A stretch of 64,000 bases of DNA. Source: Orobanche coerulescens (Eukaryota > Streptophyta > Magnoliopsida > Lamiales > Orobanchaceae). The stretch spans positions 35,736,001 to 35,800,000 of the forward strand of contig CM065818.1 in NCBI GenBank assembly GCA_033398695.1, given 5' to 3'. A model generated the notes under the pieces. That model was not told the origin of the DNA. It ran no database searches and worked only from the letters and a program-made list of their open reading frames with translations. The translations under genes and the position numbers were made by a program. Position 1 is the first letter of the stretch. Every line of letters begins with the position of its first letter. Positions 1-11,974 of the stretch are shown here, in pieces.

Positions 1-856
1 TTCTTTCTCGGATTACAAGTTAAGCAGATGGAAAAAGGAATTTTCATCAACCAAGCAAAGTATACTAGGGATCTTATCAAGAGATATGGAATGGAATCAG
101 CCAAGCCCGCAAGAATTCCAATGAGCACAAGTACTCACCTGGACGCAGACGAGGCAGGCATATCAGTGGACTCAACCCACTACAGAGGACTCATCGGATC
201 TCTTCTGTACCTAATCGCAAGAGCCGGACATATCATATACAGTTGGAGTTTGTGCAAGATTCCAGTCCAAGCCGAAGCAATCACACCTAGATGCAGCCAA
301 GAGAATAATTAAGTACCTAAAGTCTACAATTAATGTTGGACTGTGGTATCCAAAGGATGACAACTTCGAGCTATCAGGATACTCAGATGCGGATTTCGCA
401 GGATGCAAAATCAATAGGAAGAGCACTAGTGGAACGTGTCAATTCCTAGGAACCAGACTGATATCCTGGTTTAGCAAGAAGCAGGTTTCTAACTCCATAT
501 CCACTACAGAGTCAGAATACCTAGCTGCAGGTAGCTGTTGTGCACAAATTCTATGGATCAGACAACAGTTAAGGGACTACAATATTATTGCCAACGAAGT
601 TCCTATTTGGTGTGACAACAATAGTGCTATTGCAATAACCAACAATCCGGTTTTGCACTCGAGGACGAAGCACATTGACGTTAAGCACCATTTCATTCGA
701 GACCATGTGCTTAACAAAAGGGTTAGAGTTGAAAGAGTCAGCACAGACTACCAAATAGCTGACATCTTCACCAAACCCCTGCCAGAAGAAAGATTCCTAG
801 AGCTTAGCAGAGATCTTGGATTACTAGATTGGGAATATAGTTCTGAAGCAAGTTGA
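1..856 (+). pseudogene. copia pol fragment: RT C-terminus and RNase H (element A)
   Basis: Encodes the end of a Ty1/copia polyprotein, which copies the element's RNA and removes the RNA strand. Frame 1 (1 to about 220) starts with FFLGLQV and covers the RT tail. A small indel near 215-226 moves the frame, and frame 2 is then open from 227 to the stop at 856. Landmarks are the HLDAAKRIIKYLK block, the RNase H motif SGYSDADFAG, the STTESEYLAA block, IWCDNNSAI and the closing ADIFTKPLPEERF typical of copia RNase H. Apart from the single frameshift it is well preserved and closely matches element B2 at 29640-30500. Confidence 0.93.
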
Positions 857-1389
857 AGGAAGGACGGACACTCAGAATCAGCCTAAGCTGATGCAGGCGA
901 GAAGACGAAGGCCAGACGAAGCAACTTAGCTGTACAGATTACCAGGCGAGAGGTCAACTAACCTGTTGCAGAATGGTCAACAGTCAACGAATCAGACCAG
1001 CTAAGTTCTCTAAACTGATCTCTAAATTTTTAATTATTATCTGTCATATTTATAAATATTACTTTGGCTAAAATGGCATTTAAAATATACATCTTTATTA
1101 GCCAAGTGGCAATTTTAAATACACGCGTCACACGCCTATTTAATTAACCTCTACGGTGGCCAATCAGAATCAACCGTCAATTTTTAAAAATGGGGCCACC
1201 GATTCAAATTTGAAATTCAAAAGAATATGAAAAGGCGTATCACCGTTTAAATTTATAATAAACTAATCCAAACGTCCTTTCATCTTCTTTATAAGGAAGA
1301 AAGCTCTTCACTTTCCTCTTTACGCTTTCAGAAACCCTAGAATTTACAGAGCAAAATATACACTAAATCCTAAAATTCTCTTTGCAGAA
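857..1389 (+). promoter_or_regulatory. putative internal promoter and leader of the extra ORF (element A)
   Basis: This 530-bp non-coding gap lies between the pol stop and the extra ORF. It contains a CCAATC box at 1160, a TATA-like TTTATAAGG at 1288-1296, and AAACCCTAG (a telo-box typical of plant 5' leaders) at 1332-1340. A pyrimidine-rich stretch ending TTTGCAG lies 2 bases before the ATG at 1390; this resembles a 3' splice site. The same elements occur in the same order in B2 (30501-31036). That a promoter or spliced subgenomic RNA exists is inference. Confidence 0.45.
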
Positions 1390-4300
1390 ATGGCATCTCT
1401 TGAAGGAGCAAACTTGAAGGCGATGAAGGACCAAGTCATCTTCTCCATGGTCGTCGATTTCGAAGGATTATTAGAAGCAAATCTAGAGGACTTCGATATG
1501 CTCGACTTAATCCGGGCAATGAAGCTGAACGGAATCTACCCGTTTCTCGACATCAACCCGCAACATTTGTTCAAGGAAGATGTCGTTGAATTTTACCGCA
1601 ACGCCTATCTGATTCAGCACGGGATTCAGAGCAAAGTCGGTGGAGTACCAGTCACCATAGATCGAGAGAAGATCCGTTCGGTATTCGGGATGAAACATCG
1701 CGGCTTGGCGGTCGAAGCTCTTAAACAATCACCCGCCGAAACCTGGAAGACGATCAAACTCGAAAACATCCCAGAGAAATTGAAGTTTACAGCGAAAAGG
1801 AATGAGTCGAAAAGGATTTATCGAGTTGCTTTGGACATCACAAACAAGATAGTGATGGGGATGGCAGGAAGCTATGACCAACTGTCATCATCCAAATTCA
1901 TGGTGTTGGGTGCGTTAATTCAACAAGAGGAAGTTGACTGGGCGGATTATATTTTCAGGCAACTTGTTCGCGAGGTGAACAAAGTTGAATGGCTCGAAGG
2001 TGAGAAGAAATTCAAAACTAAGTTGGCGTTCGGAACGCATCTTAGTTGGTTGTTGGAGAAAATTGGAGTGGCTAAGGGAAACATTGACCCTTTCCACCCA
2101 AACAAGAGGCTAGGTCACATGGACCATGACAAGAAGAAGGTTGGAGTCACTGGGAAAGCAGCCCAGTTATTGAAGGATTTGCCAGACTCAAGCTATTGCC
2201 CAAGATACGATTTATCAGACTCGGACCAACCTGCAGCTGAGATCGGAACTGCAGTCGAGTCCGAGAATGAGTCTGACGATACACCAATCGCCATCCGATT
2301 CAAGAGACGGGGACCAGCCCCAGAAGGACCTTCCAACCTGCAGTCATCACCTGAAACCTCTCCAAAGAGGCCAAGGAAGCTGCAGTTCAGCGAAGGAGAG
2401 CAGCCTGAGCACCATACAAGCCCATCAGTCCAATCACCAGTTCATCGGACACACTGCACGAGATCAGAAAATCGGATTGTACCATTTATAACACCTACAG
2501 TGTACATAACAGAAGAAGAGGAAGCGAGGTCTTGTTATATCTATTCTGACAAGCGATTACACTTTCAATCTCTTAGAAAATAATACTTTTAATCTCTCCA
2601 TTGAACAACTTCAGCTTGTCAAGCCACAAGCAGAAAAACATTCCTTTGTAAATATTTTTAAAGAGTGGAAAAATCTCAAAACCATGTCTTTTACAAATTT
2701 TCAAATCTTTGTTGAAACTAGTGGTTGGGATTATCCCCAAGCCACTGAGGATGTTCTGACTAATTTTTGCAAAGAGTCAGATTTAACTTTACTCCTCCAG
2801 GATAACTGGTTCATGTCACATTTTGAGACAAACATGGACCATTTTATCCATTCTATAATGCTAAGTATTTTTAATGGTGATTTTGGAGAGGAGGAAGAGG
2901 AAGAAGAAAAGGAGATTAGGATTGAGGAAATTAATGGAGATAATGAAATTATCAATTTGGTTGAAGAGGATGAAGAAGAAAAAGAATCTGAAGAAAAAAT
3001 ACCAGTTGAAAAACAAACAGAGGAGATTGAGAAGACAGAAGAAGTGGATGATGAAGAAGGTGAAGAAGAAGGAGAAGAAGTGGAGCAGGAAAAAGATGAA
3101 GAAGATAAGGATGATGAGAATGATGAAGGAGAAGAGAAGGAGAAGGATGATGCTAAGGATGAGGATGATAATGATGATAATGATGATAATGATGATAATG
3201 ATGATGGAGGTGAAGGAGGAGCAGAACAAGAAAAGGAAGAAGAAAAAGAAAAAGATGAGGAGAAAGAGAAAGAAACATCTGGAGAAGAAGAAAGGGAAGA
3301 AGGAAGAGAAGGAGCCAAAGAGCCAGAGACAGAGCCAGAGGCAACTCATGCAGCTGCAGATAAGACTGTTGAACCTGCCAGGTACACCAGCCTAGATGCA
3401 GAGCTAGCAGAAGACTCCAGGTCAGGGACCCCGGAGAAGACCCAATCTGACCTACCTGCTGCAGCCAGGAGCCTGCAGTCTAGTGGCTCCATTGCTGAAG
3501 GATCAGGAGAACACTCCCCATCAGCTCAGTTATCCCCTACCATGACTGAGCTGATCAAGCAAATTGTCAGAGACACCATTGGGGAGCTGCTATCAACTCA
3601 GGTCACTCCTGACCTTCAGACCATTAATGCCAAAATTGACACCCTGCTTCAGAGAGAGATCCCTCAGCCTCCTCCTCCTACAAACAACAGAATGCCTTTT
3701 GGCATGTCTGATTGGATGTGCCGCATGGAGCAACAGTTGACAACCCTCATTGATCTTTGGCAAAAGGGGAAGAGTGGATTCGGGAAGAGAGAAATCAGAA
3801 GTAAGAAAAAGCAGGATGTCCCTCAGATTGAAGGACCCTCTAGCCTAAAGAGAAAGGAAGCTGTAGATCAAGAAGACCAGGCTGACCAGCCTGTAGGAAA
3901 AAGAAGAAGGACCAGAGGCAGCTTTGAACCTACTCTTGAATGGGAAGGGCTGGAGCTATGGTTTGTTGAGGATTTCTGTCCAATTGAAGCTTTTGAGATG
4001 TGGGGAGCAGCTAGGAAGAGATTTATCAGAGACTATTACATCTGGGAACTAATTCATGATGACAAACTCTCCCCACAGGAAACTTTCATAAACTTCATGG
4101 AAGAGATCTATCCGAAACTTTGGGCCGTTCTGAAGAAGTATGCTAAGGAGCAAAATGCCTTTCCTATGATCCCCTTATTTAGAGCTGAAGAAGCACCAAT
4201 CCGCATGGATGGTGAACTTGATGAGCTACAACTTCAGGAGGAAATCAAGCTAGTCTGCCTGGAGAACAAATTCAGATCTCAGCAGGAGCAGGATTTCGCA

Positions 4301-4417
4301 GCACTCGTGGTGAAAAGAAAATATGGCCTTGCTCCAGTCAAGGTAAGACCTATCGGAGCTAAACCATTCAGGCCTGCCAAACAGCCTATTAGAAGAGGCA
4401 GAGGAAGAGGCAGATGA
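1390..4417 (+). pseudogene. extra 3' ORF (aORF) of element A, one frameshift
   Basis: Two reading frames (1390-2583 and 2684-4417) correspond to one ~1000-residue protein that is nearly intact in B2. The break near 2525-2560 is small: B2 reads GAAGCAGG where A reads GAAGCGAGG. The N-terminal ~270 residues are folded-looking and resemble the 'putative plant transposon protein' domain found in plant retroelement extra ORFs (family recognition is mine, moderate). Then come a Pro/Ser linker, a long Glu/Asp tract (about 2880-3320), a Ser/Pro region, a helical segment TMTELIKQIVRDTIGELL, a basic GKRRRTRG patch (nuclear-signal-like, about 3896) and a C-terminal helical block ending RGRGRGR. No signal peptide or membrane segment is visible. 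The function is unknown. Confidence 0.8.
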
Positions 4418-4637
4418 TCTTTCAATTATTTTTCTTACTTGTAATTTTATTTTCTGTACTTAAAACATTCTTGTAAAATTTCAATGATAAGTCAGAAAAC
4501 TTTATGAACAGTCTGTTGAATGACAATTTTCCAGTTGTCTCAATCTTAGACTGCTTTCAGTTTTGTCTCGCACTTAAGTGCAGACTTGGCCATTTGATTT
4601 CTTACTTAGTTTTGCCATCATCAAAATAGGGGGAATT
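4418..4637 (+). other. 3' untranslated region and polypurine tract of element A
   Basis: Non-coding and AT-rich. It ends with ATCATCAAAATAGGGGGAAT at the LTR border, the polypurine primer for plus-strand DNA synthesis. The same border is present at 6740 and 34278. Confidence 0.85.
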
Positions 4638-6046
4638 TGTTAGGAATACTTGTTAGATTTTGATGATGTCATTAATTTAGAATCAAATGTTTATTAATTG
4701 GCAAAATGTAAGGAAGAACCAAATGAGTATCTTCCATAGGCCAAAATATGTTAAGTATAAAATTGGCAAAATGTAAAGAAGAACCAAATGAGTATCTTCT
4801 ATAGGCCAAAGTTAGTTAGGCTGAAAAACGGCTAAGTACTTAGTGCAGTCTAGTCCATCAGAGAAGTACAGCCGACTCCAGTCAGAGTAGCTCTGGTCAA
4901 CTAAAATTTATCACAGAAGTTTGACGGTGCGGTAGGAACCTCGGGAAGTCACGACCAGACAAGTCTCAAGCGGTGAGCATGAGACGACCTACTGCAGAGA
5001 AGTAAGCCGCACATCGATCTACTCAACTACTGACTAGTACTCCAAGTCCACGTCAGCATGCTTTGAAAAGTCAAATATTACGGAAAGCTCACATGCAACG
5101 TGAAGAGACAAATTGGAGTGATTCCCGCAAGAGATATGATTTATTTAAATCATCCTGACCCACCGTGAAGACTTTAATCCTTTTATATTCAAAAGATTCG
5201 GCGCTCACATGCAGAAGTCCACACAACGGTCGGAAGATAAAATATAATAATGGGAATCCAGCCTTGCAACGTTCAGAAAAGATTAAACAATGAAGTCTCC
5301 CTCCAACGGACGGATTTGTTCAGATTTGCAACGGCTACAAGGAAGAAGCTCAGAGATCGTGATCTATATATATCCGGAGATTTGAAACTGAGCAACTACC
5401 GGTGCGAACATATACTCTAGCGATCAAAGCAAACAAAGCAATCTCAAGCAATCAAATAGCATCGTGAAAAAGAGCAGATCCAAAAAGTTCATATTCAAGG
5501 AAGCTCTTAAGTTGGAGAAGACAAACACTCTTGTCTTTAAATCTTGAGTACGGGGTACTTCACTGGTTGAAGTAAGAGACTGTAAAGGCATCCGAGGATC
5601 GAGGATCAAGAGGTGCAAGGCAGTCAAGTGTGTGTACAACGGCACGGAATTCCACTGGTTGGAAGATGTTGTAGTGTGTTGTGAATCACTGTAATCTTTA
5701 TCACTGGTTGAAAATTATAGTGAATTCATCTCCAACTGGTTTGGAGAAAAGTGGATTAGTAGAGGATTACCCCACCTGCGAGACCACTATAATCGCTGTG
5801 TTATTTCTTGTTTCTTGCATCATACTCTAAGCTACTTGCATACATTGTTAAGTGTTTCATTAAGATTAATTTATATTCGTCATCAGCTGACTTCCGCACT
5901 TATCCAAGAACAAACGACTCCAAGTCATTTGTTTGACTATCAGCTGAAGAAACTCACTCTTCGGAAAAAGAGTTAAAGAGTTTCAACAAGTCTATTCACC
6001 CCCCCCCCCCCCTCTAGACTTGTTCCTGGACGACTTGTGACCTACA
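4638..6046 (+). repeat. 3' LTR of element A (1409 bp)
   Basis: Begins TGTTAGGAATACTTG and ends GACTTGTGACCTACA, as do the LTRs at 6741-8186, 23715-25117 and 34279-35684. The 5' portion has two direct repeats of a ~60-bp unit (GGCAAAATGTAAGGAAGAAC..., about 4699-4813). A TATA-like CTATATATAT lies near 5363. A poly-C run of variable length lies near 6000. Confidence 0.95.
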
Positions 6047-6504
6047 GTATGTTGAAGACTTTCTTACTGTCCAAGCTGCACCAATGTGGGGATCTGCAAA
6101 GAAGAAGTGTCATCAAAGATTTTTACATCTGGGAGTTACTCCAGGATGTAAATTGCTCCCCACAGCAGACCTTCATTAACTTTATGGATTCAGAACATCC
6201 AAAACTCTGGGCCATCCTACTAAAATACGCTGAGGAATGTAATGCATATCCCATGATTCCTCCCTTCAGACCTAAAGATCCGCCCACTCTACCAAATAAT
6301 GAACTGGATGAATTGGCGCTGCAAAAGAAGATCAAGAAGTTGTGTGAAGAGCATAAGTTCTCTTCCCAAGAAGAACAAGACTTTGCTGCACTTGTAGTCA
6401 GGAGGAAGTACGGCCTTGCCCCAGTCAAGAAAAGGCCTATTGGTGCATAGATTCTCAGACCCTCTAAGCAGCCTATTCACAGAGGCAGAGGCAGAGGAAG
6501 ATGA
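6047..6504 (+). pseudogene. C-terminal part of extra ORF of element B, truncated by element A
   Basis: Matches the last ~150 residues of the A and B2 extra ORFs: VIKDFYIWELLQD, SPQQTFINFM, PKLWAILLKYAEE, QEEQDFAALVVRRKYGLAPV. A premature TAG at 6448-6450 replaces the Lys codon that follows IGA. The frame then continues to the expected RGRGRGR and TGA at 6502-6504. The divergence suggests B belongs to a different subfamily. Confidence 0.85.
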
Positions 6505-6740
6505 ATTGTATTCATATATTTTTATGTAAATTTTGTACTTATAAATTTTCCTGTATTTTGATCATTGAAATCCATGTACTTGTAAAACAATACAGAAAAA
6601 TTAATATAACAGTCTTTTGAATGACAATTCCCAGTTGTCTCAAAACAAGACTGATTTTAGTTTGTGTCTTGCACTCAAGTGCAAACCTGTTCATTTGAAT
6701 AATTTGCTTAAGTTTTGCCATCATCAAAATAGGGGGAATT

Positions 6741-8186
6741 TGTTAGGAATACTTGTTAGATTTTGATGATGTCATTATTGTAATTCAAATGTTTATTACT
6801 TGGCAAAAATGTAAGGAAGAACCAAATGAGTATCTTCCATAGGCCAAATTGTGTTAAGTTAAATACTTGGAAAAATGTAAAGAAGAACCAAATGAGTATC
6901 TTCTATAGGCCAAATAAGTTACGCTCATATCGGCTAAGTACAAAGTTACAGATAAGTACATTAGATAAGTACAGCCGAGTCAAGTCAGAGAAGCTATGGT
7001 CAACAAAAATTCATCAGAGATGTTTGACCAGACTGCAGTCAAGTGATCAGCAGACTAAGTCATCTGAAGTCTGACCACCAGACAAGTCAAAATTCATCAA
7101 GACAGAAGACTTCAGACAAGTCATCTGATCAGGCGAGTCTCAAACAGTCACCGATAGAGAAGTCCAAACTGCAGAGAAGATGACTGTACATCAGTCAACT
7201 TGACTTATAAGAGATCAGCCAAGTACTCCAAGTCCACATCAGCATGCGTTGAATAGTCAAATATTACGGAAAGCCACATGCAAGCATGAAGAGACAAATT
7301 GGAGAGATTCCCGCAAGGATATGAATTAAATAATTCATCCAGACCTACCACTGAAGACTTTAATCTTATTATATTCAAAAGATTCGGTGCCTCACATGCA
7401 AAGTCTTCACAACGGTCGAAAGATGGATTAAAATATGGGAATCCAGCCTCGCAACGTTCAGAAAAAAATAAACAAAGAAGTCTATTTCTCCAACGGACGA
7501 ATTTGTTACAAGATTTGCAACGACTATGAAGAATGCTCAAGGATCGACACTTATATATATCCGAAGATTTGAAGATGAGAAGTACGATGCGAACAAAACT
7601 CTCAAGCGATCAAAGTTATCAAAGCAATCAAAGCAGTTACATAGCATCGTGAAAAGAGCAGTACTCGAAGTTCTTATCTTGAAGAAAGCTCTTAGTTGGA
7701 GAAGACAAACACTCTTGTCTTAAAACCTGAGTTCGAGGTACTTCACTGGTTGAAGTTGCGAGACTGATAGGCATCCGAGGATTTGAAGAATCAAGTGGTG
7801 CTAGGCAGTCAAAGAGGAGTTGTAACGACATGATTTCCACTAGTTGGAAGTTGTTGTAGCTAAGTAGTAGAATCACTGTAATATTTATCACTAGTTGAGA
7901 ATCATAGTGGATTCATCTCCAACTGGTTTGGGGAAAGTGGATTTGTAGAGGATTACCCCACCTCTGAGACCACTATAAATTGCATACGTGTTTTACTGTT
8001 TTCAGCATCATACTTAACTGCTGCATTCATTCATTATTGTTCCATTGCTTAGTCTTGATTTCGTCATCAGCTGATTTCTGCATATCTATCAGCTGAGAAA
8101 CTTACTCTTCGTGAAAAAGAGTTTAAGAGTTTCAATAAGTCTATTCACCCCCTCTAGACTTATTCCTGGACGACTTGTGACCTACA
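6741..8186 (+). repeat. 3' LTR of element B (1446 bp)
   Basis: Same ends as the element A LTR (TGTTAGGAATACTTG... to ...TTGTGACCTACA), preceded by ATCATCAAAATAGGGGGAAT. It contains the duplicated ~60-bp 5' repeat (about 6800-6915) and a TATATATAT box near 7552. It is clearly diverged from the A and B2 LTRs. Confidence 0.92.
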
Positions 8187-9060
8187 AGTAAATAACATAA
8201 GATTTGCTGGGGTTGTTAGTCCCGGGCTTGAATGCTCTCGCGACATATTATTAATACGAATACTTGGGAGTACAAATATTGATGTTAGAGTACAATTACA
8301 ATGAGTGTAAGTACCCTAGTTATCTAACTCTTGAGTGCTGATGATAGCTGGAAGAACCAGAGTTGATGCTCTGTGAGTTCTTGTAACAACGATGGAGTGC
8401 TGTGTCAATCGCGAGAAATCGATTGTCTCTCACTGTGTGTATTAGCTGAACTCTCGTATGAAAATCACTGTTCGTGAACCTCTTTCCTGTTGCTGGAGGT
8501 TTCCTATTTATAGGAGTCCAGGTAGCTGGGCGATCGCCTCTACTGTATTATAATAAGCGGGCGATCGTCTTTAGCACATGGGTTGGTCTCCTTAAAGTCC
8601 GCAGCAGCTGCTTGTAGCCGGATGTGCGAACCAATGAGAAGACAACACGCGTCCTAAGTTGCTGTCTTGGGGGGTCCCACCTAGGACTTTCGGCGGGTCT
8701 GTCGGTAGGTGAGGCAGTCCTTGTCGTTGACAGCTGTTGATGGGCTTTAGTCAAAGATCCTTAATCCGCGGCATTATTCGTGGATCTTCCCGTGGGTCTT
8801 CGCTCCGAGATCCGGTCTTCATAGAAATGACGGATGATGGCCATATACGTGGCATAGGACGGTCGTCCTTGGTCGGGCACCAGAGTCGATCGCTAGGTGC
8901 CAAGAGGTGATCGCCCTGGACCTCGATCGCTCGGTACCTGATCTCGGTCAGGACTCTTAGCTTGGCAAGTCTCCCTTGGATTATTTGATGCTGTCTTTGG
9001 TCGCTCTTTACGCGGATCGCCATCGAGGCGTATAAATCGCCGCACAACAAGGTGAAGTGT
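8187..9060 (-). repeat. probable LTR fragment of an unidentified element, minus orientation
   Basis: No coding potential. On the minus strand a TATA-like CTATAAATAG (about 8507-8516) is preceded by palindromic GCGATCGC motifs (8530, 8562) and further GATCGC copies at 8880-8990. This is the layout seen in the other LTR promoters of the window. Neither end of the LTR nor a partner copy was found. Confidence 0.35.
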
Positions 9061-11114
9061 ATGTTGGAGAGTTTGATGATATATACCATAGATTATGAGT
9101 TAGATGATGATCCAGATGTTCGAACGTATTGGATTATGTGGTTTTGTTGATTATGAATATGGTTTGGGGTATGAACATGGAATTTGATGATTAGAACCGA
9201 TGTTATGTTGATTGTAGTGAAGGACGTTGTACATTCTTTATGAAATATACATCACGATATAAGGATGAATCAGGAAAGATTATGGTTAATCTTAGAACGT
9301 GATTATCAGTGGTATTGAACTATTTGGATAAGTGGATTGTCGCTTATGCTGGTAGTATTATTTTACTATAAATTGTGATTATGAACAAGAAGGAATCTTG
9401 TTAAATCGTATATGAGATTAAATTCGGGTATGTTATGTAATCCTTGTTATCAGGTTGGATTAATTGTTGATATGATTATCGAGTTGCGGTTTGTATTGTG
9501 GATATGAGTTCGTATTTGTTGAGTTGGATTATTTGGTTTTGTATATGATTCGATGAATCGTTGAACCATTGAATTCGATTGGTTAGCTATGTCGGTTATT
9601 GATTGTTATCGGATTGTGGTTAATCGATTATTGCAATAGGTTGTGATGTTTGATTGTGGATTACGATCGTTGTGTTGCGGTTGAAGTTGAAGAGTTCGTA
9701 GATTGCTTTGGTCGGGGCTGAGGAGCTCGTATACGAAGGCAATAGAATTGGTAATGGCTTTGTCATATCGGTATTGAGGCAAGTTATTACTTGCGCAGAT
9801 TATATATTTAATGAATGATTTCAGTTTCATTTTGTTTATAATGCATATAACAATGATTATTATTGTGGACTCTGGAGATTGGGGTTGTACATTGTTTTCT
9901 GATTTTGGTAATTAAATCATAATGTATATGATTTACATTTGTTATTGGTATACTTGGGTATCGAGGGCACATTATGGTAAAGATGAGGATATGAGTTATC
10001 TAAGGTCCATGGTATTTTGAATCATTAACATTGAGGATAATCGTCCGTGATGGTTTGGACATCGAGATTTCTCTCGAAGGACTCGGGGCAAGTATCTTAA
10101 TTTGATTTTGGTTTAATGTTTATGATTTTGATCATGCATATTGTCATTCATGTTATTGAACATGAGGTCGTACAAATTGATTTGTCATAATGTCGTTCAT
10201 GTTATTGATTCATATGTTGTTCATGTTGATGAACATATTAATTTACATATCCGTATGCATAGTTGTATTGTGTATGTTGTATTGATCCGATGGGATTGTG
10301 TGATCTATGCTGAGGGCACTGGATCAATTGTCCACCTCGTGTTGGTCCGACGGGATCATCTTGGGATCTATGCTGAGGGCGCTGGATCAGTTGTCCACCT
10401 CATGTTGGTCCGACGGGATCATCTTGGGATCTATGCTGAGGGCGCTGGATCAGTTGTCCACCTCGTGTTGGTCCGACGGGATCATATTGAGATCTATACT
10501 GAGGGCGCTGGATCATTGGATTACCCTGTGTTGTGTTGATGGAATCATGTGGATTCGCATCGTTGGATTTACCATGTGTTGTTGTGCATATGTATATTGT
10601 TGGTTATCCACCTCGTGTTGATCTAGTAGGATCATCTTGGGATCTATGATGTGTGCGCTGGATCATCGGATTTCCATTGAGTATACATTGTTGTTATTGT
10701 TGTGAGCATATTGATGTTGTCATATGAGTATGCATTTATAGGTCTTGTGTTAGGACCATGTCCGTATGTTGTATCGAACTGATCTCTGATTAGACTGACG
10801 TGATTCGTCGTGGCATTGCGTATCTTGAGGTATGTTCTGTATCTCCTTCTTAGTTCTTGTCCTTGGATGGACAATCGATTATCATGTTGATATTATTGAT
10901 GTTATCTGATAGATTGAATTGGCCAGAGTTGTTACATTTCCATAGTGGTGAGTTATGATGATGTTTCGAGAACTTGAGTATTGCTTGAAGTACAGTATAG
11001 ATATTGTGTATGAATTCATTGTTTAACGGAGATTACGAGATGTGGAATATGGTAAGGATTATTTTGATGAGGATTATCATCGAGTTGGTAAAGTTCTGAC
11101 GATAAGATTTCATT
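9061..11114. other. non-coding TG/AT-rich stretch, possible LTR remnant
   Basis: About 2 kb with no credible ORF. Composition and style (GATTATGA-type runs, GACGGGATC motifs in a tandem repeat) resemble the downstream part of gypsy LTRs such as G at 48280-49200. I found no LTR ends, primer site or coding domain. It is interrupted at 11115 by the CACTA terminus. Confidence 0.3.
10302..10530. repeat. 63-bp tandem repeat, about 3.5 copies
   Basis: GATCTATGCTGAGGGC recurs at 10302, 10365 and 10428, with a variant at 10491, giving a period of exactly 63 bp. A diverged further copy lies near 10605-10665. The unit carries GTCCGACGGGATCATC, similar in wording to the repeat in the gypsy LTRs (16614-16750). 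The open frame through it is a by-product of the period being divisible by three. Confidence 0.85.
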
Positions 11115-11410
11115 CACTACTACAAAATAACCATTTAACAGCGGTTATGCAAAACCCTCTGTTAAATTTGTGCGGTGGCATACTTTGTAAATATCATGAA
11201 AAGTTAACAACGGTTATAGCAACAACCGCTTTTAAATACCAACAATTAACGATTGTTTTGTAGAAACCGCAGTCAGAATCCATCTTTTAATAGCGGTTGT
11301 ATGCATAACCACTGTTAAATACCAACTATTAATGGCGGTTGTACTCATAACCGCTATTAAATATTTATTATCTTAATTTCAACAGCTGTTTTTTGCAAAA
11401 CCGTTGTTAA
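11115..11410. mobile_element. CACTA-type transposon terminus with subterminal repeats
   Basis: Starts with CACTACTACAAAATAACC, a typical CACTA terminal inverted repeat. Behind it are many copies, in both orientations, of an ~11-bp motif (TTAACAGCGGTTAT and TAACCGCTGTTAA types), as in transposase-binding subterminal regions. The preceding three bases are ATT. The opposite terminus (TTTTGTAGTAGTG) was not found in the window. Confidence 0.75.
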
Positions 11411-11639
11411 TGATCCTTTTATTTTTACCTGGTCTCCTTTCTTACTTCTTTCTTTCTTCTTCCTTTCCTCTCTTTCTTCCCCAACGCTTCTGACTCCCCC
11501 GACTCCCCGACACTTCATAATTGACCCAAGACCTCCGGCGACCTCCCGACCTCCGCGACCTCCGCAACCTCCCCGACGCTTTGCAAATGACCGCAATCCT
11601 CTACATTGAAATCAAGTACTATTCCGAACTCTCTTCTTT
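11411..11639. other. non-coding, pyrimidine-rich interior of the CACTA region
   Basis: CT-rich stretch (TTTCTTTCTTCTTCC and CCGACCTCCGCGACCTCC). No ORF is supported. Confidence 0.4.
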
Positions 11640-11970
11640 GTTCTTGTGTGTTGTGTCGTGTTGTGTTGTGTGCTGTATGTGTGTTGTGTGTGTGTGTATT
11701 ATTTGTGTGGCAGTATGTGTGTGTACAATGTGTGTGGCAGTGTGTGTTGTGTGTTGTGTGTGTGCTGTATATGTTGTGTGTGTGTGTGTGAGTGTGTGTA
11801 TTTTTGTGTGGCAGTATATGTGTGTTTGTGTATTGTGTATGTAGCAGTGTGTGTTGTGTGTGTGTGTGTGCTGTTGTGTGGCAGTATGTGTGTGTGTGTA
11901 CAGTGTATGTGTGTGCAGTATGTGTTGTGTGTTGTATGTTATATGTGTGAGTGTGTGTGTATTGTTTGTG
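11640..11970. repeat. TG-rich microsatellite with TGTGTGGCAGTATGTG units
   Basis: Irregular (TG)n with an embedded GGCAGTATGTG motif repeated several times. Open frames over it on both strands are low-complexity artefacts. Confidence 0.9.
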
Positions 11971-11974
11971 CAAC

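Larger units (their letters stand above)
1..6046 (+). mobile_element. Sirevirus-like Ty1/copia element A, 3' half
   Basis: Order seen: end of reverse transcriptase, RNase H, a large extra ORF, a polypurine tract and a complete 3' LTR. The 5' part lies outside the window. The polypurine signature with the preceding ATCATCAAAAT and the extra ORF downstream of RNase H are typical of the Sirevirus lineage. The element ends inside the extra ORF of related element B, so A inserted into B. Its target duplication cannot be tested because the left end is missing. Confidence 0.92.
6047..8186 (+). mobile_element. older Sirevirus-like element B, 3' end
   Basis: Tail of the extra ORF, polypurine tract and 3' LTR of a diverged relative of A and B2. 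Element A interrupts its extra ORF; the upstream part is outside the window. Confidence 0.88.

Noticed and set aside
2731..3349. Long minus-strand and other-frame ORFs rich in Ser, Phe, Leu or Lys/Met (also 32353-33038)
   Set aside because: Shadows of the GA-rich sequence coding for the acidic tract of the extra ORF; low complexity, no motif.
10141..10621. Repeat protein encoded by overlapping ORFs of 132 and 104 codons
   Set aside because: The 63-bp DNA repeat keeps several frames open; no start context, family or neighbouring gene supports coding.
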